64,000 bases of DNA, taken from Acytostelium subglobosum LB1 (taxonomy: Eukaryota > Evosea > Eumycetozoa > Acytosteliales > Acytosteliaceae). The DNA is taken from NCBI RefSeq assembly GCF_000787575.1, contig NW_012236517.1, positions 392,174 through 456,173 on the forward strand, read 5' to 3'. Below are positions 1 through 9,727 of this stretch, one piece after another (position 1 is the first letter of the stretch; each line of letters opens with the position of its first letter). Below the pieces are notes generated by a model that was not told where the DNA came from, did no database searches, and saw only the letters and a list, made by a program, of their open reading frames with translations. A program made the translations under genes and the position numbers.

Positions 1-164
1 ACTTCGTGCTTAACATGCTCTGTGGTCATGCAAACTGTGCACACGATCTCATTGCAGTCATAGCATATAACCTTCTGTTTCTTGTTATGAATCAAACATC
101 TGAGTGTATCATCATCATCATTCTTCTTGCTATTATTATTATCTTTACCGTTACATTCATCCAT
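1..164 (-). CDS. B-box/kelch family protein, N-terminal part (cut by window edge)
   Basis: The frame opens at ATG 164 and runs off the left edge. The 54 visible codons hold an Asn/Asp-rich leader and then a B-box zinc finger with the ligand order C-H-C-C-C-C-H-H, in the same context (IHNKKQKVICYDC) as the intact paralogue at 723-2327. No lesion is visible, but the kelch part lies outside the window, so it is not known whether the gene is whole. Immediately upstream is a broken copy of the same family, so this start could also be a fragment of a decayed gene. Function unknown; a B-box followed by coiled coil and kelch repeats suggests a protein-interaction scaffold. Confidence 0.6.
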   Translation of the reverse strand, partial: MDECNGKDNNNSKKNDDDDTLRCLIHNKKQKVICYDCNEIVCTVCMTTEHVKHE

Positions 165-204
165 CTTTATCTCTAAACTATCTTGCTGGGAAGAGAACAA
201 AAAG

Positions 205-612
205 AATGAAAATGTGATGATGTTGTTGATTGATGTTGTGGTTTTGTCAAGCTCATCATCCAGTACTTTCTTTATCCTCTGCTCCCTCATCATGAGATAC
301 TCATGCAACTCTCTGAACTGATTGGCGACACGTCTCTTTGAGATCTGACAGGTCGTAGTACCATGCCAATTGTTGCAATGTGTCCCATAGTGTGTCAAGT
401 CGAGTGTCGAACCTCTTTATCCTCTTGTTGCTGGTGAACTGTCTTCAAGCTGTCGACATGTTCAACATCATGCTTATTATGTTGAGTGGTGAGACACACT
501 GTGCAGATGAGCTCATTGCAATCATAGCATATAACCTTTTGTTTCTTGTTATGAATCAAATATCTAATTTTATCATCATCACATTATTATCTTTATCATT
601 ATTTACATCCAT
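205..612 (-). pseudogene. Broken B-box/kelch copy (N-terminal half only)
   Basis: Reading from ATG 612, the B-box and the following coiled-coil part of the family can be recognised, but only by changing frame. There is a shift just before the IHNKKQKVICYDC block, a 2-base loss in the KTQFTSNKR region near 440, and another loss in the AWSYDTCQIS region near 355. Similarity ends near position 210, just after the codons for TTSINNII, and the kelch half is absent. It sits between two more complete copies on the same strand, as expected for unequal crossing-over within a tandem array. Confidence 0.75.
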
Positions 613-722
613 CTTTATCTCTATCTCAATCTTATAACTTTATACTTGAATGAATGAAAAAGGGAGAACATTTGACTTTGATTTATGGATTGGAAGTATT
701 AATAAGTTGGCTTTGGCTTCGA

Positions 723-2327
723 TCAATGATAGATATGACATGTTCCAAAGGAGCCCCTTCCCTTGACAGGGTCATTATTGTCTTGAAGTTGCATCCATTT
801 GTTCTTTAAGAATGAGAATCTTTGATTCTTATCACCTCCACAAAGGGCAACAAATCCATGTGATTGTGTATAAATAAATGGCCGTATTAAACCTGCACGT
901 ATACTATTCTCCTTAACTGATTTAATGTTGGTCAGATCTACCAAGATCGTGGATGCCTTGCCCATGATGAGGAAATGATTGATGCCATCAAAGCATGTAT
1001 TGATAATTTCATCTGGATTGAAATCAGTCTCGAGGAGTACGACACTATTCCTGGTTTCAATGTTGAACGACAAGATGTTGGTTAGTGAGACTTTATATTC
1101 TATATCAACATAGCCACCGATGACTATGATCTTATTGTTGCGGAACATTGATTGTGGTGCTCTGGTTGGCACATTCAATCTTCCAACTGTTGAGAATTGT
1201 TGAGTGTCAATGTTGAAACAATCAACTCTATCCAATAGTTTGTCATTGTGGAATCCACCAACCAAGTAAATGAGATTGTCACCATCGTAGCATGTTGATA
1301 TGCTTTCACCACCATCGACACCGATGATCTCGAGATCATTGTGCCACTTCTGATCGATGAGTGAGAATCGAGAGTATGTGTTCGGTGATCCTTGACCGCC
1401 AAACACATATACGTTGTCCCGGGCATACACAACCGATCTGTATATGCGTTCTCTTGGTGTGAGCTTGTCATTGATCACAGTCCACTCACCAGTGTCCAAT
1501 GCGAGCATCGAACACGAGTCATTCCACAGTGAGAAGATGTGATTCCTGAAGCCATGTTCAATCCTTGTTGGTTTATCATGAAGGGTGTATTTATCAATGA
1601 GCTCACTGAGGCCTGTCTCCAACATTAGTGAATCGAAATATACACGTGTTGTTGCGGTGACAGTATGAACATCTTTAGTGGCCTGTGATCCTCTTTGAAC
1701 CAAGTGCAACAGTTGATCATCACCCAAAGTTAAATCGTCGGATGGCTTGAACTGTTTGTCGATGAATTGATCCATTGACTTTGATGTTTGAATCGATCGC
1801 ACCAATGTACTCATCACGTCAACACCATCGCCAACATCATCATTGTGATTGATATCGTTCACATTGTTGTTGTGGGTAGCGAGTGCAGTGAGGTTGGCAA
1901 TCTCATTGATGATGTTGTTGAGTGATGTTGTCGTCTTGTCAAGCTCATCATCCAGTACCTTCTTTATCTTCTGCTCCTTCATCATGAGATATTCATGCAA
2001 CTCTCTGAACTGATTGGCGACACGTCGTTGTGAGATCTGACAGGTGTCGTATGACCATGCCAATTGTTGCAATGTGTCCCAGAGTGTGTCGAGCCGAGTT
2101 TCGAACCTCTTTATTCTCTTGTTGTCACTTGTGAGCTGTGTCTTGATGTTATGGACATGCTCAACCTTGTGCTTAATATGTTCAGTGTTAGTGAGACACA
2201 CTTGACATAGTACCACATTGCAGTCATAACAAATAATCCTTTGCTTCTTATTATGAATAATACATCTGAGTGTATCATCTTTATCATTACCATTCTTCTT
2301 CATGGTAATACCTTTACAGGCATCCAT
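723..2327 (-). CDS. B-box zinc finger/kelch repeat protein, intact copy
   Basis: Single-exon protein of 534 aa. The B-box occupies residues 22-53 with all eight zinc ligands (C22, H25, C33, C36, C41, C44, H50, H53). A predicted coiled coil follows (about 70-150, ending in TTTSLNNIINEIANL), then a linker and three or more kelch-type repeats (about 300-420) with the signatures VYVFGGQG, LIYLVGGFH and IIVIGGY. The order B-box, coiled coil, beta-propeller recalls TRIM proteins, but there is no RING finger, so ubiquitin-ligase activity cannot be claimed. A second ATG eight codons in is an alternative start. Eight relatives lie in this window. Cellular role unknown. Confidence 0.85.
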   Translation of the reverse strand: MDACKGITMKKNGNDKDDTLRCIIHNKKQRIICYDCNVVLCQVCLTNTEHIKHKVEHVHNIKTQLTSDNKRIKRFETRLDTLWDTLQQLAWSYDTCQISQRRVANQFRELHEYLMMKEQKIKKVLDDELDKTTTSLNNIINEIANLTALATHNNNVNDINHNDDVGDGVDVMSTLVRSIQTSKSMDQFIDKQFKPSDDLTLGDDQLLHLVQRGSQATKDVHTVTATTRVYFDSLMLETGLSELIDKYTLHDKPTRIEHGFRNHIFSLWNDSCSMLALDTGEWTVINDKLTPRERIYRSVVYARDNVYVFGGQGSPNTYSRFSLIDQKWHNDLEIIGVDGGESISTCYDGDNLIYLVGGFHNDKLLDRVDCFNIDTQQFSTVGRLNVPTRAPQSMFRNNKIIVIGGYVDIEYKVSLTNILSFNIETRNSVVLLETDFNPDEIINTCFDGINHFLIMGKASTILVDLTNIKSVKENSIRAGLIRPFIYTQSHGFVALCGGDKNQRFSFLKNKWMQLQDNNDPVKGRGSFGTCHIYH

Positions 2328-2420
2328 CTCTTTATCTCTATCTTTATTTCTAATTCAAACACAAGAATGAACAAACATCACACTGACTTAGTTGAGCTGC
2401 CAAAGTGAACATTTAAGTTT

Positions 2421-2461
2421 GGCCCTTGCCCTTACCCTAACCCTACCCTTGCCCTCACCCC
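2421..2461. repeat. CCCTAA-like degenerate C-rich tract
   Basis: A short run of imperfect CCCTTG, CCCTAA and CCCTAC units lies between the 5' end of the B-box/kelch gene and the 3' end of the psi gene. It resembles interstitial telomere-type sequence but is only about 40 bp and degenerate. The rest of 2328-2624 holds no gene. Confidence 0.4.
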
Positions 2462-2624
2462 GACTCTTGAAGGCATCTTGTTCCATCTGGATAGTGATAA
2501 CAATAGGTTAACCATTGAGGTGTACAGGTCAATATTATTATAAAGAGTGAGAAGATAGTGCTGATTGTGAGGAGGAAGGAGAGGAGGAAGGTATAATAAT
2601 AATAATAACAACAACAACTACACT

Positions 2625-5008
2625 TTAGTTGGCCTCCTCATAGAGGGGGTTGGAGCCATTGCCTGGCTTCTCGTTGTACAGTGGGTTGGAGCTCATGCCA
2701 CTGATCTTGTTGTTGGTCGATTGCTTCCAGTAGTCATATCCCTTCTTGCCTCCAAAGATCATGATGGCCAGCGCCACGGCAGCAGCCACGACAACACCGG
2801 CAATGACACCGGTCGAGATGATGGCAGCCTTGTTACAGCCGAATGGCAGAGGTGAGTAGTCGTGGAACTCGCACTTCTGGGACTCGGGGTTGCACACGCC
2901 GTACTGGCAGTCGGGGTTGCTTGGCACACAGGTGCGCGCGAACTGGACACAACCAAAGCGTGGGTCACACATGGTGTCATTGCAGTAGTTGTCCGACTGG
3001 CAGGTGCGGTTGGTGTAGGCACAGCCGACGCCGGTGACGCACTGGGGCACCTGGCAGAGGTTGAGCTCTGGACAAGTGATGTTGGTGTGGGCACAGCCAG
3101 TGAGCATGTCGCAGCTGTCCTCGGTACATGGGTCCTTGTCGTCACAGGAGACTGGCGTGTAGATACACGATCCGTTGCTGCACATGACATTGTTGCAGCC
3201 ATTACCATTGTTGCAGAGAGCGAGGGTGTCCTGGCATTGACCCAGGGCTTGGTTGCATGTCTGGCAGCCCTGGCATTGCATTGGGGTGTGGGTGATGACG
3301 CCAGTGGTGGCATTGCAGTGGTCCACGGTACAGTTGTTGCCGTCGTCAATGTTGATTGGCGAGTATTCGCACTTGCCAGTGGAGTTGTTGCAAGTTGCCA
3401 CCATGCATGGTGGGGTCGACAATGGGTTGCAGCAGTCACACTCCTCGCGGGAGAGAGTGCTGTTCTCACAGCCGTTGACGCCACACTTGTAGATGACGCA
3501 TGGGTTGGTGTTGGCTGGGTCAGTGCAGTTGCGTGGGCTGGTAACACATCCGCTCACTGGGTCGCAAGAGTAGAGGGTGCACACATCATTGCCGGTACAG
3601 TTGATGGCCTGGACGTTGCAGGTATCCTGGGCGACGGAGGCGCCTGGAACACAGACAGAAGTGTGGCAGGCGTCGGCTGGGGAGCACTTGTCCTGGTAGC
3701 GGCAGCCGGTGGTGGTGTCACACATGGTGTTGACCTGGCAGGAGAGCTCGGCGCATGTCTTCTTGGAGACGATGCCACATGAGCCGCCTGTGCAGCCGTA
3801 GTTGTTGCACTGGTCGGTGCTGTTGGCGCAGTTCATTGGTGTGTTGGAACAGAAGGTCTTCCAGTTATTTCTGGTAATGCCTGGTGTGTTGGCGGCGGGA
3901 CACTTGTCGATGGTACATGGGTTGTTGTCGTTACAGTCACGGGATGCAATGCAGCAAGATGATCCATCACCATTGCACACATTGCAGTAATCAATATGTC
4001 CACACTTGACGGCCAAGTTGGTGTTGATTCTGATTGTTGATGTGGAGGTATGTCTCTCACAGTAATACAAATCAAAGGCATAGGTGTTACCCTGTGATTA
4101 TGATTGGTGAGTGGTATGAGTGTGTTAGATTGATGAGTGATTGGAATTCCAGGTGACGATTGGAAATTAGACAAGTGACGTGACAAATTTAAAGATACAT
4201 ACAATAGTAAGTCCAAGCTTGCTAAGGGTTACGTTCTGCTCATCGGCAGTGTGGATACCTCCGAGATCAATGACAAGCCTGTTGTCAATGTAAACCCAGA
4301 CGTCATCATCTCCTCTGAAGTTGAATACCTCATTACCCTGATGAGATTGAGAGGTGAGAGATATTGGAGAGGAGTTAATATCAATTGGAATATTAATATT
4401 AATATTAATTTTACTTACAACAAAGGTAAAGTACATGTTGACCTTCATGCAGTAGTGGAAGTTCTGATAACCGTTGTAGTCAGAGTATTGTCTCTTGGAG
4501 GAGTCGGTATCCCATCCTTGGTAGTTGATTGGGAAGAAGGTCTGTTGGTTGAGCTCATAGACGCTTGGACTGATGGGTGTGAAGGTCATGTCGTAGTTGA
4601 CAAACCTGGTGATGGCGGGGTCGTTCACAAAGAACTTGGCGAACAGGGCCTTGTTGGTAATGCATCCTTTCTGGAATACAGATTCTGGCGAATTTGGGTT
4701 GAGGACGGGGATCTTGGTAACCTCGTCCAGAGTGTCTGCAACCAATCCCTTGGTCATACCTCCATTGACACTGATGTCTGGCTCAAAGTTGGGATTGAAC
4801 GATGGGTATTGGTCAAATATAGATACAGGGATGGTAAATGGTTCTATTCATGATATTGGAGTGTAGCATGGTTAATTAATTAATTATTCATCGGGAGAGA
4901 ATGATTGAATGATTGAATGAATGACTACTTACGTTGAGCACCATTTGACAGGGTGATAAATACAATGATAGTTGTTAATAAATATAGAGAGGTTAATAAT
5001 CTTGCCAT
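2625..5008 (-). CDS. Psi/fibro-slime family cell-surface protein, type I membrane protein
   Basis: Four exons (5008-4933, 4843-4419, 4337-4203, 4091-2625) join in phase to 700 aa. A signal peptide occupies residues 1-24. Residues about 60-230 form the fibro-slime/PA14-like domain, with the hallmark blocks FRGDDDVWVYIDNRLVIDLG and GGIHTADE and ending NTYAFDLYYCERH. About 370 residues of Cys-rich repeats follow (pattern CxxDxCDxxxGCxHTxxxC), typical of dictyostelid PsiA-PsiR and related extracellular proteins. One membrane helix lies near 633-660, followed by a 40-residue tail with two NPLY motifs. Family knowledge: PsiA-type proteins act as secreted or surface signals in prespore development; a role for this member is inferred. 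The Cys-rich part is in one long exon, the PA14 part is split. Confidence 0.88.
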
Positions 5009-5601
5009 TTTCCTATAATGTCTTGTTATCTCTTTGTTTGTATAATAATTATCTCTACAAGTAGGTGAGAATGAATATCCAATGTTGAGATTGAGTAGTG
5101 ATCGGATGACACTAGGACTGGAGTTGGTAGAGGAATTTGCATGACTCCACGTGGATAAAGCAAAGGAAAGAAAGAGTGAGGATGTGGAGGAGGAAGGGAG
5201 GAGGAAGAGGAAGAGACGCAATAATTGAGGACAATTATTGATTAGATGTGATGGCCTGCGGGCGCCCACCCTCCACAGAAAAGCCAGTCAACGAACTCGG
5301 CATGATGCATGGACAAGAGTGACCATGATCAAGGTCACAGAAAACACCAAATTACGGCAATATTCTCGGGTGATCTCGGCACGTCACTTCAGCGCAGCAG
5401 ACACGCCAAGACATGTTTTGTAAATCTTGTACCAGGTGGCACTCGCCTCATGAGTTGATCTTGAACATCCATTGTTGTAGAGGTATAATGGATGCATGGC
5501 ATGCACGGTTGGGGAGTCACTTGTGTTGGGGGGACAGGAGGGGAGAGAGATAAATGATGGTTTGCCCGCTAATAGGGTGGCGTCCAGCCACGGTTGGCCC
5601 A
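5009..5601. other. Intergenic stretch, no supported gene
   Basis: Upstream region of the psi gene. It contains purine-rich sequence near 5150-5220 and GC-richer sequence at 5250-5600 without a convincing reading frame, tRNA or known RNA motif. Confidence 0.5.
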
Positions 5602-5916
5602 TTAAACATCTCTTTGTCTACTCATCTCGATGTATGGATCAGCTGTGATCTGAAGCTTGGTTAGTATGTCGTCAACATTGGTTGAGGCCTTTATCTCGGG
5701 TGCAAAACAGGCTCAAAGGCCTTTCAAAACAAGCACAAACAAATAAGTTTTGTTTCGCGCAACTTGCAAACATCGCCGAGCGATTACCCGACGATACCGG
5801 GGTATTAATTTACTTACAATGAGTGACTGGCCTTTAATCATGAGTGCAACAATTGGATCTTGCACTCTCTCCGCTCCGATTAGTTGATCATTCACGTAAT
5901 GTATGATTATTACCAT
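5602..5916 (-). CDS. Putative small two-exon gene, unknown function
   Basis: Two short coding stretches join in phase. Exon 1 runs from ATG 5916 to 5818 and stops at a GTAAGT donor. Exon 2 runs 5694-5602 after a T-rich acceptor and ends in TAA. The joined product is 63 aa and reads as ordinary protein (QDPIVALMIKGQSL, then STNVDDILTKLQITADPYIE). The open frame continues upstream of 5916, so an extra 5' exon is possible. I do not recognise the family. Support is the canonical donor, phase match and protein-like composition only. Confidence 0.38.
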
Positions 5917-6460
5917 AATGGGTAGGATTGTTTGTATGACCAACACATCACATCCCTACAACCTTGTTGACAACAACAACATCAACAGGATACGGGATCA
6001 ATGATTGATGATTTGGTGACAGTGTAGGTGCACTTGTCGGGGCTTTCGGTCATGGTCACCAGTGGTCTGGTGTTTTGTTGACATATGTCACCAAGCCTAT
6101 CCTGGGGACAATAGATAATCAATCCATTCCAATGCCACCCTTCTATTGATTTGATTCGATCATGGTTAGATCGGCACTAAACATGTTTGATTGCTACTTG
6201 GTTGTTACTTTAAACAACAACAATGTCTCTATCATAGTATACTATGTTGGAAAGGATAAAATGATTCTATAAACTGTTATAACTATTACAATGATTGTTT
6301 GTGATTGGCTTACTGATTGATTGAATGAGTGCACTCAAAATCATTCGTTTTGTGTGATGATCACCCCACACTTTGATGACAACTGACACACCTACTTGAT
6401 TGCCAACATTTGATAAGTGATAGATAGATACATATACATTAATAGATATAAAGAGAAGAC
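5917..6460. other. Intergenic region before the MIC27-like gene
   Basis: Contains no supported gene. AT content rises towards 6420-6460, directly upstream of the next ATG, as expected for a dictyostelid promoter. Confidence 0.5.
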
Positions 6461-7208
6461 ATGTCGGACTTGTATAAATCAATATCGAGCAACTTCCAGG
6501 CATCAGGAAAGCTGGGCACAAGCGAGTCAGCCGACGACTCGTCGTCCCCATCTAGCGCCAGCAACATCATCAACAGCATCACCAACATCACCTCTACCAA
6601 TGTCCCATCAAGAGAGGACGAGACATTCTTCACACCAGTGGCTCGTACACTCATCAGCTTCTTTAATGCCTCCAAAGAGGTTACTCCTGTATGTGTTTAA
6701 GTCTTCTTTCATTCATTCGTTCGTCTTCTCATTCCTGACTCACACATTCAATGACAACAGAAGGTACAGCAGACAATGGATGATGGCTTCAAGTCCGCCG
6801 CAAAGGGATTCGTTGACACTGTAAACGTTGTCAGTGTGCGCAACAACTACAAGAAGTCAATGGAGATGTTGGATCAGGCACCACCCGCACTTGTTGTTGG
6901 TGCAGCAACCTTGTTGCCAATCGTATTGTTCAAGAAGGGTAAGTAGGATAGAGACTCTATGATATGTGCGACGAGAAGGATGTGACTAACGTTTGGTTGT
7001 CATTGTAGTTCCCTCAGTCAAGGACCCAGCATTGGCAGTGCTAGGTTTCAGTGTATCGATGTACTACTGCTACCCTGAGCTCGTGTCAAAGGCAAGCAAG
7101 CGTGTGGTAGAGTTCTACAAGCAACAGACAGCCAACAGACAGCTCATCGAGAGCGTCACCATCAACCCACCTCCCGCTCTCGACAAACCATTGTCGGACA
7201 AGCAATAA
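6461..7208 (+). CDS. ApoO/MIC26-MIC27-like membrane protein (putative MICOS subunit)
   Basis: Three exons (6461-6688, 6761-6938, 7009-7208) with GTATGT and GTAAGT donors give 201 aa. The N-terminal 75 residues are Ser/Asn-rich. The middle is amphipathic, and two hydrophobic segments follow: PPALVVGAATLLPIVLF (about 115-131), a short basic loop, then ALAVLGFSVSMYYCYP (about 143-158). Two closely spaced helices, a basic loop and a CYP motif at the second helix recall the ApoO domain of MIC26/MIC27, which shape mitochondrial cristae. The match is by layout and short motif, so an unrelated small membrane protein remains possible. No clear mitochondrial presequence. Confidence 0.5.
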
Positions 7209-7991
7209 GGTCGATCAATCAATCATCATTGCAATCAATCGATAAAATAGGTCGTCATCCGATGGCGACAATATAGTATAGTTATATATATAATATGATG
7301 GATGCGACAGCGATGTCCCTGTTTATTACTTGTCACTTGGTCACTTGGTCCACTTGTCACATAGTTCAACCGCTGCCTTCTCCTCTTCTCTTTCGTATCT
7401 ATCTGTAGACGAGCCGTCTGTATGGACGAGCTCATATCTTTGGTTTAATCCCTAACCTGGGTCGCCTATTCCCGCAATCACTTCCGTTCGTAGCCAGTCG
7501 CCAGTGGCATGCGCCAACAACAATTGACGCGTCATTGCCATTGTGATGGTTGGCCAACAAAGTACTCATGACCAAAAGGAATAAGCTGCTAGTTATCGAC
7601 CATCATCGTCCTCTGTTTGGTTGGAAGAGTGAGAGTGGGAGGGCAGATGAAGATGTTAGGATGGCTTGGCTGTGAGGCTGGCGCGTCCTTGGAGGGGACG
7701 AATGAGAGGTCGGACGAGCATACCCTGGGGCGAGATGGAATTGAATTGAATTGAATGGATAGTATGAGGGATGGATGGTGGATAGATGGAGGATGGCAGT
7801 GGGTGGGGATCGGTAATGGATGATGGGATTGACGAGTGGATGTTGATCGATTGACAAGTGACACACAACACACAAGGGGACGAGGAACAATGATGAAAGA
7901 GTATGTATTGATAATGCTCATCCTCCAGCTCGCATTGAGGCCCTCCAAGTCAAGGTGGCAAATGGCCTATTTTTACTGCAGAGTGTCCCCG
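7209..7991. other. Intergenic stretch, no supported gene
   Basis: Several overlapping open frames occur in the CT-rich strand of 7590-7950, but they are low-complexity and lack family similarity. GTTGGCCAAC near 7553 is a 10-bp palindrome. Nothing else is recognised. Confidence 0.45.
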
Positions 7992-8465
7992 CTACGTACC
8001 ATCTAAAGCAGCGATCATTTCCAGGAGCATCTGTGCGTTCATAAATGCTGATCTGACTCTGTTGAATATGATAGATTAGGTAAGCGAGGGAGGGCGAGGT
8101 GGAGGCAAGGCGAGGAACAAAAAGGAAGTACCCCTCCCTTTTGGCTGGCTGGCTGGCTGACATGACTACACATACATTAGTGATTTGTTACCATTGGCAC
8201 CATTGTTTAATATATTGTTGGAGTTTGTGTTGCTACTTGATGGCTTTAGTGATGGGATATTGGTATTCATTTTCGATGTTGCTCCTGATGCTGAAGCTGA
8301 TGTTGCTGTGGCGAATGAAGTCGTCGTCGACGTCGTTTTAAACAGGTTGTTTGTTGCTGTTGCAATGTTAAACTTTGATGATACTGAAGACGATGCTGAT
8401 GTAGACACACGGGCAGCCCGTGATATACTATTAGAAGCTTTATTCAGTAGTCTAAACGTATTCAT
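7992..8465 (-). CDS. Putative 118-aa protein, Ser/Thr/Asn-rich, possible mitochondrial leader
   Basis: Exon 1 (8465-8176) has a GTATGT donor; exon 2 (8058-7992) follows an attcaacag acceptor and joins in phase. The N-terminus MNTFRLLNKASNSISRAARV is basic, free of acidic residues and amphipathic, like a mitochondrial presequence. A long Ser/Thr/Ala/Asn-rich middle follows. The C-terminal exon encodes VRSAFMNAQMLLEMIAALDG, a well-formed amphipathic helix. No family recognised. A GGTACGT at the end of exon 2 overlaps the stop codon (GGT ACG TAG), so a third exon is conceivable. Confidence 0.5.
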
Positions 8466-9018
8466 TTTATATATATGTATAAGTTATAGTTGTGTGTTGT
8501 GATGTATGAATGATGAAACGAGTCCCGAGTGAACAAGTTCTGATCATCAGTTTTTGTGAGTGTTAGAAAGAAAAAGACCAAAACTGGACACAGTTAGGTA
8601 GCTGTAATAGATGGTATATACCCAAACGAACAGATAATAATAATTGATGGTCATCCACACCGCATTATGATGGAACATTGTTTATATCTTGGTTTATCAA
8701 GCATGGTTTATTCAAAGAATATTTCATTCCTTTGGGTCTCAAATAAACAAGATGATGTGAGGCTCTCAACTTGTTAATTAAGTGCACTTAATTAGGATTG
8801 AACATCAACAAGTATAACAATACAAAGCTAAAGTGTCGTCTTGTCAGATCCACCCCCCCCTTCACCACACTGTTCAACCATCACATATTACACCCTCCAC
8901 CCTACACTACTTAAGTTCATCACTCCATCATCAAGTTGTTTTATAACAATATCAATAACAAGTGTAATACAACATAGATAGAGAGAGATATAAAGATATA
9001 AAGAAAGAGAGATATAGA
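8466..9018. other. Intergenic divergent promoter region
   Basis: Lies between the minus-strand gene at 7992-8465 and the plus-strand profilin-like gene. A C-run at 8851-8860 and AT-rich sequence just before 9019 are the only visible features. Confidence 0.5.
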
Positions 9019-9511
9019 ATGAGTAGCAGTAGCAATAACAATGATATCCAGTTGATAAAGAATGATAAGTTGGAGAATATAAAGAAAGTGACGAGTAGAC
9101 TACAACTGTTTGTTGCCAATGGTGATGTACTGTTCGCAGAGCCACCAGTGAGGAACAATCACAAGGATGATGTCAATGAATTGATTGTACTGTTTGAAAC
9201 AAGTAACAAGGCCATTGCACAAGGTATCAACGTTGATGACTCCAACTATGAACTACACCGTTGCTTTGAAGACATGGTAGTAGGAAGAAAAGGTGAAGAG
9301 TCCACTGGAGAAGGTGTTGCATTCATAAAGGTAATGTTATGTTGTGGAGTGGAGTGGAGGGAGTTGGACTAGACATGATACTAATACTACTGATCAGTGT
9401 CCGACCAAGTCTGGCTCATACATCTTTATGCTGGTCACCTATCCATTACCTACATTGTCCGCCAAGATAGTTCCAATGATGAAGGAATACTGCGCAGCCT
9501 ACAACATGTAA
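9019..9511 (+). CDS. Profilin-like protein
   Basis: Two exons (9019-9330 and 9398-9511) give 141 aa. The first exon carries a block on the profilin pattern, with ELIVLFETSNKAIAQGI and then VVGRKGEE. The second exon ends with SAKIVPMMKEYCAAYNM, resembling the C-terminal helix of profilin. Profilins bind G-actin and poly-proline and are about 126 aa, so this one carries a short N-terminal extension. The match is weak outside these blocks, and actin-binding residues cannot be assigned by eye. A divergent profilin is the best reading. Confidence 0.5.
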
Positions 9512-9727
9512 CATGTACATATAATAGTTATGGAATGAATGAATGAAAGAATATAGATTGAATGATTGGCAACATGTATAAGAGATTGATTGATTGAATG
9601 AATGAATGGTTTAAAGTTTATGTTGGTAACTGATGCCGATGTGCGAATGGCGATGACGCTATGTACATTGGCTGGATCGATCCTAGATACATTATAATGA
9701 TTGAATGAATGTAGTGACAACACTACT

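Noticed and set aside
2862-3782. Long open frame (306 codons) on the + strand
   Set aside because: It is antisense to the Cys-rich exon of the psi protein. The repeated CxxDxC codons create an open complementary frame, and its Val/Gly/Ala-rich product has no family signs.
4251-4853. Open frame on the + strand over the PA14-like exons
   Set aside because: It runs across two introns of the psi gene on the other strand, which are supported by exact phase and protein motifs.
7589-7948. Overlapping minus-strand frames rich in His, Pro, Ser
   Set aside because: Low-complexity CT-rich sequence with three overlapping frames and no splice or family support.
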